Numbered from the stretch's first letter, positions 20,352 to 29,365 are shown. The stretch is DNA of 64,000 bases from Enterococcus faecalis (GCF_029024925.1 NZ_CP118962.1:1148001-1212000); one strand, 5' to 3'. Notes: generated from the sequence alone by a model not told the origin. Made by a program: numbers and translations.

Positions 20352-20432
20352 GGAGGAATAGCGAAGTGGCTAAACGCGACGGACTGTAAATCCGTTCCTT
20401 AGGGTTCAGTGGTTCGAATCCACTTTCCTCCA
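20352..20432 (+). tRNA. tRNA-Tyr (anticodon GTA)
   Basis: GGAGGAA pairs with TTCCTCC at the 3' end. The anticodon loop CTGTAAA gives GTA. The long variable arm and the T loop TTCGAAT agree with tyrosine tRNA. CCA is not encoded. Confidence 0.95.
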
Positions 20433-20441
20433 TTTTCTTTT

Positions 20442-20513
20442 TGGGGTATAGCCAAGCGGTAAGGCAACGGACTTTGACTCCGTCATGCGTTGGTTCGAAT
20501 CCAGCTACCCCAG
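20442..20513 (+). tRNA. tRNA-Gln (anticodon TTG)
   Basis: TGGGGTA pairs with TACCCCA. The anticodon loop CTTTGAC gives TTG. Nine bases separate it from tRNA-Tyr, so the two are co-transcribed. Confidence 0.95.
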
Positions 20514-20518
20514 TTTTC

Positions 20519-20551
20519 AGAACATTTCTGGTAGAGAGATGTTCTTTTTTT
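20519..20551 (+). terminator. Terminator of the tRNA pair
   Basis: AGAACAT pairs with ATGTTCT, followed by seven T. Confidence 0.85.
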
Positions 20552-20667
20552 GTATAATTATATAACAAAAATGAGGTAAGATTTTCCTCATGTACAGGCT
20601 AGAAAAGTTTTCATTTATATAAGAATATGCTAAAGTATTAAGAAAGAATAGTCTGGAGTTGATAAGA

Positions 20668-20847
20668 ATGAACTTTAAAGAAAAAATTACAGAAATGGTT
20701 GAAAATGTTTACGATTTAGCACGCGATGGTAAGTATGATGTCAAAGTTGACTTAATTCCTCGTAAAAAAGGCAACATCAAAAGTGGTGTTAAAGTCACTT
20801 CTTCAAGAAATACAGCCCACAATATCAAATGGCGTTCAAAAAACTAA
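20668..20847 (+). CDS. Conserved-looking small basic protein (59 aa)
   Basis: 59 residues, MNFKEKITEMVENVYDLARD at the start and a Lys/Arg-rich remainder (IPRKKGNIKSGVKVTSSRN). GGAG at 20655-20658 selects the ATG at 20668 over an in-frame upstream start. A good terminator follows. I do not recognise the family. The basic tail might bind nucleic acid, but that is only a guess. Confidence 0.65.
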   Translation: MNFKEKITEMVENVYDLARDGKYDVKVDLIPRKKGNIKSGVKVTSSRNTAHNIKWRSKN

Positions 20848-20861
20848 CTCGTCTTTAACAG

Positions 20862-20905
20862 AAACACCGGAGCAGACAAAATTATTGTCTACTCCGGTGT
20901 TTTTA
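20862..20905. terminator. Bidirectional terminator
   Basis: AAACACCGGAG with an AGACAA extension pairs with TTGTCT and CTCCGGTGTTT, followed by T. It ends both the 59-aa gene and the converging tetR-type gene. Confidence 0.9.
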
Positions 20906-21511
20906 TTTTTCTAATTCGATGCCTAAGACAGTTAAATGACCATTACCAACTAATTTGATAACTAATTGGGCTAAGTGGTTGGGTGTCATATCCGTTTCGC
21001 TAGTAATCCACCAATGAAGGGTACCGATGAAGATAGAGGTCATATATTCAATAACAAAATCTATCGGTACATCAATATCATTTTCGGTAATACGCAACTG
21101 CGAAAAAATCGTCGCATATTTTTCTTCGATAATTTCAGCTAAGCGTTTTCGAAAGTGTTCGTTGAAATTATTGTCCATGATAGTTAAGAAGAAAGATTTG
21201 TTCTCTTGAATATTAATATAGAGTTGCGTCAGAAGTTCTTCAATGTGCTTCACGCGGACACGGTTGCCATTAACCAGTTGTTGCGAATCAAGAATAGCGG
21301 TAAAAGCACTAAGCGTAAAGGTGAAGATTGCATCATATAAATGCTGTTTGTCTTTAAAATGAGCATAAAAAGTCGCACGATTAATCATAGCTTCATCAGC
21401 AATATCCTGAATCGTCACCGCTTCGTAGCCTTTCGTTTCTACAAGTTTAAAAAAAGCTTCAATAATCATTTTTCTGGTTCGTTGTACTCTAAGGTCTGTT
21501 TTCTTTGCCAT
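20903..21511 (-). CDS. TetR/AcrR family transcriptional regulator
   Basis: 202 residues. The N-terminal helix-turn-helix reads TIQDIADEAMINRATFYAHFKDKQHLYDAIF (shown in shorter parts: TIQDIADEA, then NRATFYAHF). The C-terminal ligand domain is divergent. Two adjacent ATG codons exist, and AAAGGA spacing favours the second (21511). It is divergent from the 1415-residue activase gene, and an inverted repeat in between is the probable operator, so autoregulation and control of the activase are likely. Confidence 0.9.
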   Translation of the reverse strand: MAKKTDLRVQRTRKMIIEAFFKLVETKGYEAVTIQDIADEAMINRATFYAHFKDKQHLYDAIFTFTLSAFTAILDSQQLVNGNRVRVKHIEELLTQLYINIQENKSFFLTIMDNNFNEHFRKRLAEIIEEKYATIFSQLRITENDIDVPIDFVIEYMTSIFIGTLHWWITSETDMTPNHLAQLVIKLVGNGHLTVLGIELEK

Positions 21512-21636
21512 CATAAATTCCTTTCGAGATAGTCAACATTCGCAGAAACTTTGTTGTTTATCTCACAAAATAGGGTAAATTGCTTGTTGCAAATCATTTA
21601 GAACCTTTCTAAAATAGGTATATCTATTATAACAAA

Positions 21637-21662
21637 CAGTTTGTATAATAATCAACAAACTG
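21637..21662. promoter_or_regulatory. Probable TetR-family operator
   Basis: CAGTTTGT (21637-21644) and ACAAACTG (21655-21662) form a perfect inverted repeat with a 10-bp spacer. A TATAAT (21644-21649) lies inside it, so binding should block transcription. It is in the divergent region between the tetR-type gene and the activase gene. Confidence 0.75.
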
Positions 21663-21689
21663 TTGGGAAATGAAGGGGTATTTTAATTG

Positions 21690-24600
21690 ATGGTTATGAG
21701 AGCAGGGATTGATGTTGGGTCAACGACAGTAAAATTAGTATTTTTAAATAAACAAAATCAGCCTATTTTTACAAAATATGAACGCCATTTTTCAGATGTC
21801 AAAGCAGCAACGGAACGCATTTTAAAAGAAGGGCTAGCAAGGATCGGTGCAGACCAACCTGTGGCAATGAGCATAACTGGCTCTGGTGGTATGGGGCTGG
21901 CTGAGGTATTAGGGATTCCCTTTGTTCAAGAGGTTATCGCGTGTACACGAACTGTTGAAACAATAATACCAGAAACGGATGTTGCTATTGAACTTGGCGG
22001 AGAAGATGCAAAAATCACTTTTTTTGATGGTGCTTTAGAGCAACGAATGAATGGTAGTTGTGCAGGTGGGACAGGCGCCTTCATCGATCAAATGGCTGTT
22101 TTACTTAAAACGGATGCCAATGGAGTAAATGAATTGGCGAAGAATTATCAAACTATTTATCCGATTGCTTCCCGCTGTGGGGTTTTTGCCAAAACGGATG
22201 TTCAACCTTTAATCAATGAAGGAGCAGCGAAAGAAGATATCGCGGCAAGTATTTTTCAAGCGGTAGTTAATCAAACAATCGCCGGGTTAGCTGCTGGTCG
22301 CAAAATTAAAGGTAAAGTAGCGTTTTTAGGGGGACCCTTATTTTTCATGTCAGAATTGAGAAAACGGTTTATTGAAACCTTAGCAATTCAGCCAGAAGAT
22401 GTTATTTTTCCAGAACAACCGCAACTGTTTGTAGCAATGGGAGCAGCACTTTATTCAGAAGATGCAGCCGAATGTACATTGGAAGAATTAATTCAGCGCT
22501 TAGTGAACAGCCAGGCTACTGATTTACAGCCGAGCGACACGTTACCACCGTTATTTAACAGCGCAGAAGATTTAGCAGATTTTCGAGAAAGACACGCGCA
22601 AGCCCAAGCAAAGGAGAAACCTTTATCTCAACATACTGGCGTGACCTTTTTAGGGATTGATGCAGGCTCTACAACGACAAAAGTCACATTGATTGATGAA
22701 GATGGCCATTTGTTGTTTTCTTTTTATGGTAATAACCAAGGGCAACCTTTAGAAACCACCATGACAGTACTGAAATCACTTTATCAACAACTGCCTGAAG
22801 AAGTTTTTATCGGAAAAGCGGCTGTTACAGGATATGGAGAACAGCTAATAAAAAATGCGTTAAAAGTCGATATTGGTGAAGTTGAAACGATGGCCCATTA
22901 CAAAGCAGCCAACCATTTTCAGCCAGGTGTGGATTTTATTTTGGATATCGGAGGACAAGATATGAAAGCGATGACCATTAAAAATGGCGTGCTTTCCTCG
23001 ATTCAATTAAATGAAGCTTGTTCTTCTGGGTGCGGTTCTTTTATCGAAACCTTTGCGCAATCTTTAAAATATAATGTGAAGGATTTTGCTTTGGCGGCTT
23101 TAGAATCGCAAGCGCCTGTTGATTTAGGTTCTCGGTGTACTGTTTTTATGAACTCAAAAGTGAAACAAGTTCAAAAAGAAGGGGCCTCTGTCGGCGATAT
23201 TTCTGCTGGACTATCTTATTCAGTCATCAAAAATGCCATTTATAAAGTCATTAAGGTTCGCCGACCTGAAGAGTTGGGAGAAAAGATTGTCTGCCAGGGA
23301 GGAACATTTTACAATGAAGCGGTCTTGAGAGCTTTTGAAAAAATTAGCGGTCGTGAAGTGGTTCGTCCTTCTATTGCTGGTTTGATGGGGGCTTATGGGG
23401 CAGCGCTGATTGCTTTGGACGCTTATGAAATTGGGGAAGAAACCACGCTTCTTTCTTTAGGAGAGTTAGCGGCATTTACCTCTGAAAAGGAATTTACTCA
23501 TTGCGGCTTGTGTGAAAACAATTGTCAATTAACGGTCACAGTGTTTTCGGATGGGCGCCAATTTATTACGGGAAATCGCTGTGAACGTGGTGCACGAATT
23601 AAAATTAAACGAGAAGAACGCAAAGTGAATTTGGTTGATTATAAGTACCGCAAGTTATTTAAGTACCGACCTTTGCGGGAAAATAAAGCGTTTCGTGGGC
23701 GCTTGGGTATCCCTAGAGTCCTAAACATGTATGAAAATTATCCTTTGTGGCATACATTTTTTACTGACTTGGGCTTTCGGGTCGAATTATCGCCACGTTC
23801 TAATAAACAAATCTATGAACAAGGCCTTGAAACGATTCCCAGTGATACGGTTTGTTACCCAGCGAAAATGGCGCATGGACATATTCAAGCATTAATTGAT
23901 GCGCAAGTGCCAATTATCTTTTATCCTGGTGTTGTTTTTGAACAGCAAGAAACAGTGGAAGCGGATAATCATTTTAATTGTCCAATTGTGCAAAGCTACC
24001 CAGATGTTATTCGAAATAATGTGGATGCCATCAGAGAGGGCCAAGTAGATTATCGAAATCCCTATCTTAATTTAGCGAATGAAGCAGCAGTTGCCAAAGT
24101 TTTAGCTGAAAATTTTGCTGATTTAGGGATTTCCTTAGAAGAAATTCAAACAGCGCTACATCATGGTTATCAAGAATTAGCAGCTTTTAAAAAAGAAATT
24201 CAAGAAAAAGGCGAAGAAACGTTAGCCATGTTAACTGAAAAAGGCCAGAGAGGGATTGTCTTATCGGGGCGACCGTATCACTTGGATCCAGAGATTAATC
24301 ACGGCATTGCCGAAGTCATTACACAGGAAGGATTCCATGTCTTGACAGAAGACAGTATCTCGCATCTTGGAGACGTGCAGAATTTACGTGTGGTGAATCA
24401 ATGGGTCTATCATTCTCGCTTATATGCGGCGGCTAAAGTAGTGGCTAAGACGAAAAATTTAGAACTTGTCCAACTGAATTCCTTTGGTTGCGGCTTAGAT
24501 GCTGTGACAACCGATCAAGTAGAAGAAATCATGGATCGGTCTGGCAAAATTTATACAGTCCTCAAAATCGATGAAGGCGCGAATTTGGGCGCAATTCGTA

Positions 24601-25937
24601 TTCGGTTGCGCTCCTTGAAGGCGGCTGTCAATGAGCGGGAGAAGCAACAGTTTGTTCCGCATATGCAAATGGAAGAGCCAGAGAAAATTGTGTTTACAAA
24701 ACAAATGAAAAAAACACATACCTTACTGTTACCAATGCTTAGCCCGATTCATCAATCTGGATTAGTCGATGTAGCATTACAAGCTTCTGGCTATCATGTC
24801 GTCTGTTTGCCTGCGCAAGACAAAGAAGCTGTGAATGTCGGGTTAAAATATGTCAATAATGATGCGTGTTACCCAGCAATTATTTCCATCGGACAACTAG
24901 TTGAAGCTTTGGAAAGTGGTCAATATGATTTGGATAATGTCAGTGTCTTAATGACGCAAACAGGGGGCGGTTGCCGCGCAACGAATTACATTCCATTATT
25001 ACGAAAAGCCTTAAATGATGCTGGTTTTTCTCAAGTTCCTGTAGTTTCAGTTTCGATGGGCAATAAAGGAGTCGAATCCAATCCAGGATTTAAATTTACG
25101 TTGCCAATGATCAAGCGCTTAGTAGTTGCCTTTTTATATGGTGACTTATTCGAACGAGTAGTTTATCGAACAAGACCTTATGAAACAGAAAAAGGAATGG
25201 TGGATCAGCTGCACCAAGATTGGCTAAAAAGAGTGGAAGCCAATGTCCGGAATGGTTCGCTGACACAATTTAATCACTTCATGAAAAAAATTATTCGGAC
25301 GTTTGATGAAATTCCTTTACAAGAGATAAAAAAACCAAAAGTCGGTGTGGTCGGGGAAATTTTAGTGAAATATTCGCCGACAGCGAATAATGATATTGTG
25401 CGTTTGCTAGAAGAAGAAGGTGCTGAAGCAGTTGTGCCAGATATTGTTGGCTTTATGAACTATTCTTTGTACAATCAAATTTGGAAATACGAAAATATGG
25501 GCATGTCAAAACAAAGCAAACGTTTAGCAGAATTTGCGATAAAAATCATTGAATTGGTAGAAAAACCAATGGATAAGGCATTGAGAAAATCGGTCCGTTT
25601 TGATGGTATTCATTCCATTTATGATATGGCAGCAGATGCAAGTAAAATTTTATCAATTGGTAATCATACAGGTGAAGGTTGGTTTTTAACAGCTGAAATG
25701 ATTGAGCTCTTAAAACATGAGGTGAATAACATCGTTTGTATGCAGCCGTTTGGGTGTTTACCAAACCATATTGTTGGAAAAGGGGTCGTGAAAGAGCTAC
25801 GACGTCAATATCCGCAAGCAAATATTGCGGCGGTGGATTATGATCCAGGGGTATCTTTGGTCAATCAGTTGAACCGAATCCGTTTGATGATGGCCACAGC
25901 GAACAAGTTGTTGAAAGAAGAAAATGTAAAAAGATAA
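21690..25937 (+). CDS. Giant 2-hydroxyacyl-CoA dehydratase activase-like protein (1415 aa)
   Basis: About 1415 residues with a multi-part layout. Two BcrAD/BadFG (ASKHA ATPase) domains are present, at about 1-260 ([19 protein letters not shown]) and about 310-590 ([22 protein letters not shown]), each with the Cys that in activases helps hold a bridging 4Fe-4S cluster. A Cys motif CGLCENNC (about 608) and a DUF2229-like part follow, then a HgdB-like region with Cys in NNDACYP, GGGCRAT and [10 protein letters not shown]. This suggests an ATP-driven electron donor fused to a double-cubane-like protein. The substrate is unknown and no dehydratase genes lie nearby. AAGGGG favours the ATG at 21690. 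Confidence 0.85.
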   Translation: MVMRAGIDVGSTTVKLVFLNKQNQPIFTKYERHFSDVKAATERILKEGLARIGADQPVAMSITGSGGMGLAEVLGIPFVQEVIACTRTVETIIPETDVAIELGGEDAKITFFDGALEQRMNGSCAGGTGAFIDQMAVLLKTDANGVNELAKNYQTIYPIASRCGVFAKTDVQPLINEGAAKEDIAASIFQAVVNQTIAGLAAGRKIKGKVAFLGGPLFFMSELRKRFIETLAIQPEDVIFPEQPQLFVAMGAALYSEDAAECTLEELIQRLVNSQATDLQPSDTLPPLFNSAEDLADFRERHAQAQAKEKPLSQHTGVTFLGIDAGSTTTKVTLIDEDGHLLFSFYGNNQGQPLETTMTVLKSLYQQLPEEVFIGKAAVTGYGEQLIKNALKVDIGEVETMAHYKAANHFQPGVDFILDIGGQDMKAMTIKNGVLSSIQLNEACSSGCGSFIETFAQSLKYNVKDFALAALESQAPVDLGSRCTVFMNSKVKQVQKEGASVGDISAGLSYSVIKNAIYKVIKVRRPEELGEKIVCQGGTFYNEAVLRAFEKISGREVVRPSIAGLMGAYGAALIALDAYEIGEETTLLSLGELAAFTSEKEFTHCGLCENNCQLTVTVFSDGRQFITGNRCERGARIKIKREERKVNLVDYKYRKLFKYRPLRENKAFRGRLGIPRVLNMYENYPLWHTFFTDLGFRVELSPRSNKQIYEQGLETIPSDTVCYPAKMAHGHIQALIDAQVPIIFYPGVVFEQQETVEADNHFNCPIVQSYPDVIRNNVDAIREGQVDYRNPYLNLANEAAVAKVLAENFADLGISLEEIQTALHHGYQELAAFKKEIQEKGEETLAMLTEKGQRGIVLSGRPYHLDPEINHGIAEVITQEGFHVLTEDSISHLGDVQNLRVVNQWVYHSRLYAAAKVVAKTKNLELVQLNSFGCGLDAVTTDQVEEIMDRSGKIYTVLKIDEGANLGAIRIRLRSLKAAVNEREKQQFVPHMQMEEPEKIVFTKQMKKTHTLLLPMLSPIHQSGLVDVALQASGYHVVCLPAQDKEAVNVGLKYVNNDACYPAIISIGQLVEALESGQYDLDNVSVLMTQTGGGCRATNYIPLLRKALNDAGFSQVPVVSVSMGNKGVESNPGFKFTLPMIKRLVVAFLYGDLFERVVYRTRPYETEKGMVDQLHQDWLKRVEANVRNGSLTQFNHFMKKIIRTFDEIPLQEIKKPKVGVVGEILVKYSPTANNDIVRLLEEEGAEAVVPDIVGFMNYSLYNQIWKYENMGMSKQSKRLAEFAIKIIELVEKPMDKALRKSVRFDGIHSIYDMAADASKILSIGNHTGEGWFLTAEMIELLKHEVNNIVCMQPFGCLPNHIVGKGVVKELRRQYPQANIAAVDYDPGVSLVNQLNRIRLMMATANKLLKEENVKR

Positions 25938-25957
25938 TAACTAATAGAAATTCGTTT

Positions 25958-26006
25958 AAAAACATTTGACTTGGTCACTTTTTACTGACTAAGCCAAATG
26001 TTTTTG
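25958..26006 (+). terminator. Terminator after the activase gene
   Basis: AAACATTTG with a GTCA extension pairs with TGAC and CAAATGTTT, ending in TTTTTG. Confidence 0.85.
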
Positions 26007-26079
26007 TTATAAAAGAAAGTATGCAACTAGACCAACTTTGATAAAAATTCCAATTTCTCTTTTATTTATCATTTTTTGG

Positions 26080-26108
26080 TTGTTTACACGGTCTATACCA
26101 GTTATAAT
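26080..26108 (+). promoter_or_regulatory. Promoter with embedded HutC-type operator for the gntR gene
   Basis: TTGTTT (26080-26085) and TATAAT (26103-26108) have a 17-bp spacer. Within the spacer GGTCTATACC (26090-26099) fits GT-N-TA-N-AC. A repressor bound here would sit between -35 and -10, implying autoregulation. Confidence 0.7.
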
Positions 26109-26142
26109 AGAAGAGGAGATGAACGAAGAGGAGGAAGCGTAA

Positions 26143-26850
26143 ATGGTTCAAAATATACCAATTTATATTCAAATTCACGATAAAATCAAAGAAGATATTG
26201 AAAAAGGTGTCTGGAGTATCGGGGATCGTTTGCCCTCTGAGCGAGAATTAGCCTTGAAATTTGATGTTAGTCGAATGACCTTACGCCAAGCCATTCAGAC
26301 TTTAGCAGACGAAGGGATTTTAGAACGAAAAATTGGTTCAGGAACGTATGTAGCACGTAAGAAAGTTCAAGAAACAATGACAGGTACCACTAGTTTTACA
26401 GAAATTACCTTGTCTCAAAATCGCGTTCCTTCTAGTCGGACGGTGTCTTATTTTGTAGCGAAACCTAGTTCTAGTGAGATGGAAAAATTACAACTAGGTC
26501 CAGAAGATTCAATTTTACGAATGGAAAGAATTCGTTTTGCGGATGACATTCCGATTTGTTTTGAGGTGGCGAGCATTCCTTATTCATTGGTCTCGCAATA
26601 TGGCAAATCTGAAATCACGAACTCTTTTTATAAAACACTTGAAGCCAAATCTGGCCACAAAATTGGCCATTCTAACCAAACAATCTCTGCTGTTCAAGCA
26701 TCGGAACAGATCGCAGAATATTTAGAGATTAAACGCGGCGATGCGATTCTGCGTGTGCGCCAAGTATCCTATTTTGAAAACGGACTACCTTTTGAATATG
26801 TTCGTACGCAGTATGCAGGAAGTCGATTTGAGTTTTATTTAGAGAAGTAG
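26143..26850 (+). CDS. GntR-family regulator, HutC subfamily (NagR/YvoA-like)
   Basis: 235 residues. The N-terminal winged helix-turn-helix shows GDRLPSERELALKFDVSRMT (about 28-48) and GSGTYV. A UTRA ligand domain follows (about 85-235), ending with the family-typical GLPFEYVRTQYAGSRFEF. UTRA regulators such as NagR/DasR sense phosphorylated amino sugars. HutC-type palindromes lie before this gene, before nagA and in the malE-amylase gap, which supports a sugar-metabolism role. GGAGGA precedes the ATG. The effector is not proven. Confidence 0.88.
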   Translation: MVQNIPIYIQIHDKIKEDIEKGVWSIGDRLPSERELALKFDVSRMTLRQAIQTLADEGILERKIGSGTYVARKKVQETMTGTTSFTEITLSQNRVPSSRTVSYFVAKPSSSEMEKLQLGPEDSILRMERIRFADDIPICFEVASIPYSLVSQYGKSEITNSFYKTLEAKSGHKIGHSNQTISAVQASEQIAEYLEIKRGDAILRVRQVSYFENGLPFEYVRTQYAGSRFEFYLEK

Positions 26851-26903
26851 AGAAATGATAAGTATGGAAAAATGCCAAGAAATAGGCTGAGGTAAGATAT
26901 TTT

Positions 26904-26953
26904 AACCTCCAAAAGTTGTATCTGAAAAATACAATTTTTGGAGGTTATTTTTT
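26904..26953 (+). terminator. Strong terminator after the gntR gene
   Basis: Arms 26904-26921 and 26929-26946 form an 18-bp stem with a single G-T pair, then seven bases ATTTTTTT. The right arm contains GGAGG. It marks the left border of the accessory island. Confidence 0.92.
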
Positions 26954-27172
26954 ATGAACTTATCAGGTAGAATTCAAATTAAAATTAGTGAAAGCATCTC
27001 AATTCAAATAAATATTGAATAGAGTAGCAAGTCTGAATACCAAAAAAGTGAGATGGTTTGTCCCGCTATAAATATTGTTAAAAATAAACTTATAATAGCT
27101 GCTAGTTTATTTGCTTTTATTCTTTTTTTGGCTGTAGTTCATTTTTGTCCATTTTTTACATTTCTTTTTTAA
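26954..27172 (+). pseudogene. Small open frame split by an in-frame TAG
   Basis: A frame begins at the ATG at 26954 (MNLSGRIQIK...), nine bases after GGAGG, stops at TAG (27020-27022), and continues in the same frame for about 50 more codons to 27172. The second part contains a hydrophobic stretch (IIAASLFAFILFLAVV). Read through, it would be a 72-residue protein with one membrane segment. It may be a decayed gene or chance; the GGAGG is inside the terminator stem. Weak evidence. Confidence 0.25.
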
Positions 27173-27220
27173 ACTGTAACCTAATATAAGATATACCCGT
27201 TCAACGCTTTAATCAAATAG

Positions 27221-27267
27221 TTGCAAAATCAGCAGTTGTTTTGCAAATTGTTACATTGAAATTGTTA
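27221..27267. promoter_or_regulatory. Repeats resembling a LytTR response-regulator site
   Basis: GCAGTTGTT (27232-27240) and ACATTGAAA (27253-27261) are nine-base half-sites 21 bp apart, the spacing of AgrA and ComE direct repeats. TTGCAAAA (27221-27228) and TTTTGCAA (27239-27246) form an 8-bp inverted repeat, and AAATTGTTA occurs twice (27245, 27259). The island encodes a LytTR regulator at 33807-34514. Sequence match to known sites is loose. Confidence 0.4.
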
Positions 27268-27294
27268 GTTATTACCAATCAATAATACTTATGA

Positions 27295-27321
27295 TTGTCA
27301 AAGTTATTATATAGATATACT
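27295..27321 (+). promoter_or_regulatory. Possible activated promoter of the precursor peptide gene
   Basis: TTGTCA (27295-27300) and TATACT (27316-27321) have a short 15-bp spacer, poor for unaided initiation and in keeping with a promoter that needs an activator. The start would give a leader of about 48 nt. Confidence 0.4.
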
Positions 27322-27375
27322 GAAAGAGAAATTTATTTTTTTCAATAAAAAGTTTAGCGGAAGGAGTGATGCGGA

Positions 27376-27441
27376 ATGAAAAAAATTAACGTACGTAAAG
27401 CCGATACAGTTGATGCAACAGCATGGTGGATTATTATCTAA
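27376..27441 (+). CDS. Putative RiPP precursor or signal peptide (21 aa)
   Basis: 21 codons. The peptide starts MKKINVRKADT and ends VDATAWWIII: a basic N-terminal half and a hydrophobic C-terminus with two Trp and three Ile. GGAAGGAG (27359-27366) is an excellent ribosome binding site, nine bases before the ATG. A terminator-like hairpin follows 22 bases after the stop, and the ThiF/MccB-like gene is next, an order like mccA-mccB in microcin C loci. The basic part may be a leader for the RRE-like segment of the next protein and the end the modified core. I know no close relative; assignment rests on position, ribosome binding site and composition. Confidence 0.6.
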   Translation: MKKINVRKADTVDATAWWIII

Positions 27442-27463
27442 TTTGATAACCAAATAACGGTTA

Positions 27464-27492
27464 GACGAGATAGAAATATCTCGTCATTTTTT
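27464..27492 (+). terminator. GAAA-tetraloop attenuator between precursor and ThiF genes
   Basis: GACGAGATA (27464-27472) and TATCTCGTC (27477-27485) form a perfect 9-bp stem closed by a GAAA tetraloop, then ATTTTTT. It should stop most transcripts after the peptide gene and allow less of the enzyme genes, as is common in RiPP operons. Confidence 0.85.
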
Positions 27493-27509
27493 AATAAGGA
27501 GTGAAAAAA

Positions 27510-28507
27510 ATGAAGTATAAATATCCCAGAATAAAACCAATCTATCCATTATATCAATTAACTAAAGAGAGATTTAGAGTTGGGCCCAATTAGGAATCAC
27601 TATTGAATTTGATGATGATGAAGGTCTAATCGAGGAGACGTTTCCTGGTAGAATGATTGAAGATAGATACTTAGCTAATGTGAATTACTTTAGTAGGTAC
27701 TGTAAAGCTGATGATGATAGATTTGAAATTCAGGAAAAGATAAATAACTTGAAAATACTATTATTAGGTCTTGGTGGAGGAGGATCAAATATTCTAACGT
27801 TACTAGCGGGTCTTGGCCCCAAGATGATTAGAATGGTGGACTATGACCGAGTTGAAGCAAGTAATTTAGGTCGTCAATTACTATATAGAGAAGCAGATAT
27901 TGGTGAGAAGAAAACTGTAGTTGCTAAAAGAGCCATTAATGAAATGAACTCAAATATTAACGTTGAAACTGTAGATAAAAAAATAATAGATGTGAATGAT
28001 GTTGTTGAATTGACAGAAGGAATAGATATCATTGTTTGCGCTATTGATGAACCCCCTTTCCTTATACATAGAATTGTGAATGAAGCTATTGTAAAAGTTG
28101 GTTTGCCGTGCGTGTTTGGTGCCTCACAGGTTAGCCGAGGAAGAGTATACACTGTAATACCCCAGAAAACAGGATGCTTTGATTGCATGAATTTGAACTT
28201 CAGTAAAAATGACCCTAAATTTGTTGAACAATTTGTAGGTTTTAGAAATATTCAATTTACTCCCCCATCCATAGCTTATGGTCCTGGTATCTTTCAATTA
28301 ACAGCATCAATTATAGATGAGTTAATAAGAGTGGTAACAAGATATGCTGAGCCAAAAAGTTTGGGAACGCAATATGAAATTAACTATGAGGACGGAAACT
28401 CGTTCACGCATAAAACTTGGCCAAGGTTTGAGAGTGAATGTCCAACTTGTGGTAAAGGAGATGTCTCCCAATGGGAAATATTTCAATATTATCAAGAGAA
28501 GAAATAG
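27510..28507 (+). CDS. MccB/ThiF-like E1-type adenylating enzyme, interrupted by a one-base frameshift
   Basis: AAGGAG (27496-27501) precedes the ATG at 27510. The first 25 codons (MKYKYPRIKPIYPLYQL then TKERFRVG) run into TAG at 27591. The continuation lies in another frame, starting AQLGITIEFDDDEG; adding one G in the GGG at 27582-27584 restores a 332-residue protein. Without it the only long frame starts at the ATG at 27653 (284 residues) with a poorly spaced ribosome binding site. The N-terminal 60 residues look like an RRE-type peptide clamp. The ThiF domain has GLGGGGSN (ATP loop), DYDRVEASNLGRQ, and zinc pairs CFDC and CPTC. Such enzymes adenylate a peptide C-terminus. The frameshift may be real or a sequence error. 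Confidence 0.75.
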
Positions 28508-29343
28508 GCCGAGACTATACCGAAGCTCGTACGTTAAAACGTAAGCTAAACAATGGCGATTGGGTTTATGTATCAGAAGAAAATCAACTATTAGTGTTGA
28601 GTGATGAAGTGGCGAGACAAATTAATTCATCCGAACTAATCGAAGAAGAGGTACTTAATGAATTAGTTGAAAATAAAATTATGATAAAAAAAGCCGATCA
28701 GAGAGATGATTATAAGCCGCTATTTGTCGAGCCTAAGAATATCTTATTTAAAAGCTCCTCTTTCCTGATTGATGTTAACGGTATTGTTGCGTTTACGATT
28801 AGCATATTTTTATTCGTAATCAAGGGGTCTCCTTTTGGAAGTGCAGTAAATGTTTTGTTTACAAATCCTTTAAAATTTCTTCTAATTGCTATTCTTGTCT
28901 CAATCGTATCTACAACTTTTCATGAATTTATGCACATTATATTTTCAAGGAATTCAAGGAAAATCAATTTAAACATAGTTAAAGCCGTTGCTACGATACC
29001 TATGACTCATGTATGGACGTGGAGTAGGTTTGGTAGAATCACGGCGATCACCTCTGGAATGTCGTCGGATGCAATATTCTTGTTAGTTTTTTTGATTATG
29101 AATAATAAAAGTGTTGGAGTTAATTCTATTGCGGCATCAATACTTATAACAAGGATATTGTGGCAATTTATCATTATACAAAAAACAGATATTAACATTT
29201 TGATTTCTTTTGTGGTTGATAATCCTTTCTACTTTGAAGAGGTCGCAATTATGAAATTAATCATTATTAAAGTAATAAGTATAAGTGTGCTAGCAATGAT
29301 AATTTGGTTATGGTTCCAACCTGTTATCAATCAATTTAATTAA
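28471..29343 (+). CDS. Membrane M50-like metalloprotease with PqqD-like N-terminus
   Basis: 290 residues, overlapping the ThiF-like gene by 37 bp, with GGAG ten bases before the ATG. Residues 1-70 (LKRKLNNGDWVYVSEENQLLVLSDEVARQI in shorter parts: LNNGDWVYV and LVLSDEVARQI) resemble PqqD/RRE-like winged domains. Several membrane segments follow. TTFHEFMHIIF (about 150) holds an HExxH zinc motif, and SGMSSDA (about 193) may supply the third Asp ligand, as in site-2-type proteases. Likely role: trimming or maturing the peptide in the membrane. Family call is moderate. Confidence 0.65.
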   Translation: MGNISILSREEIGRDYTEARTLKRKLNNGDWVYVSEENQLLVLSDEVARQINSSELIEEEVLNELVENKIMIKKADQRDDYKPLFVEPKNILFKSSSFLIDVNGIVAFTISIFLFVIKGSPFGSAVNVLFTNPLKFLLIAILVSIVSTTFHEFMHIIFSRNSRKINLNIVKAVATIPMTHVWTWSRFGRITAITSGMSSDAIFLLVFLIMNNKSVGVNSIAASILITRILWQFIIIQKTDINILISFVVDNPFYFEEVAIMKLIIIKVISISVLAMIIWLWFQPVINQFN

Positions 29344-29365
29344 GTCTAAATATAGGAGGTTTGCT

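Noticed and set aside
20323-20568. Minus-strand frame covering the two tRNA genes
   Set aside because: It is antisense to tRNA-Tyr and tRNA-Gln; its apparent protein similarity (GFEP-like motifs) is the known artefact of translated tRNA.
27653-28507. The 284-residue ThiF frame as a complete gene starting at 27653
   Set aside because: The ribosome binding site is poorly spaced, and coherent protein sequence continues upstream in the same frame and then in the 27510 frame. A frameshifted 332-residue gene explains the sequence better.
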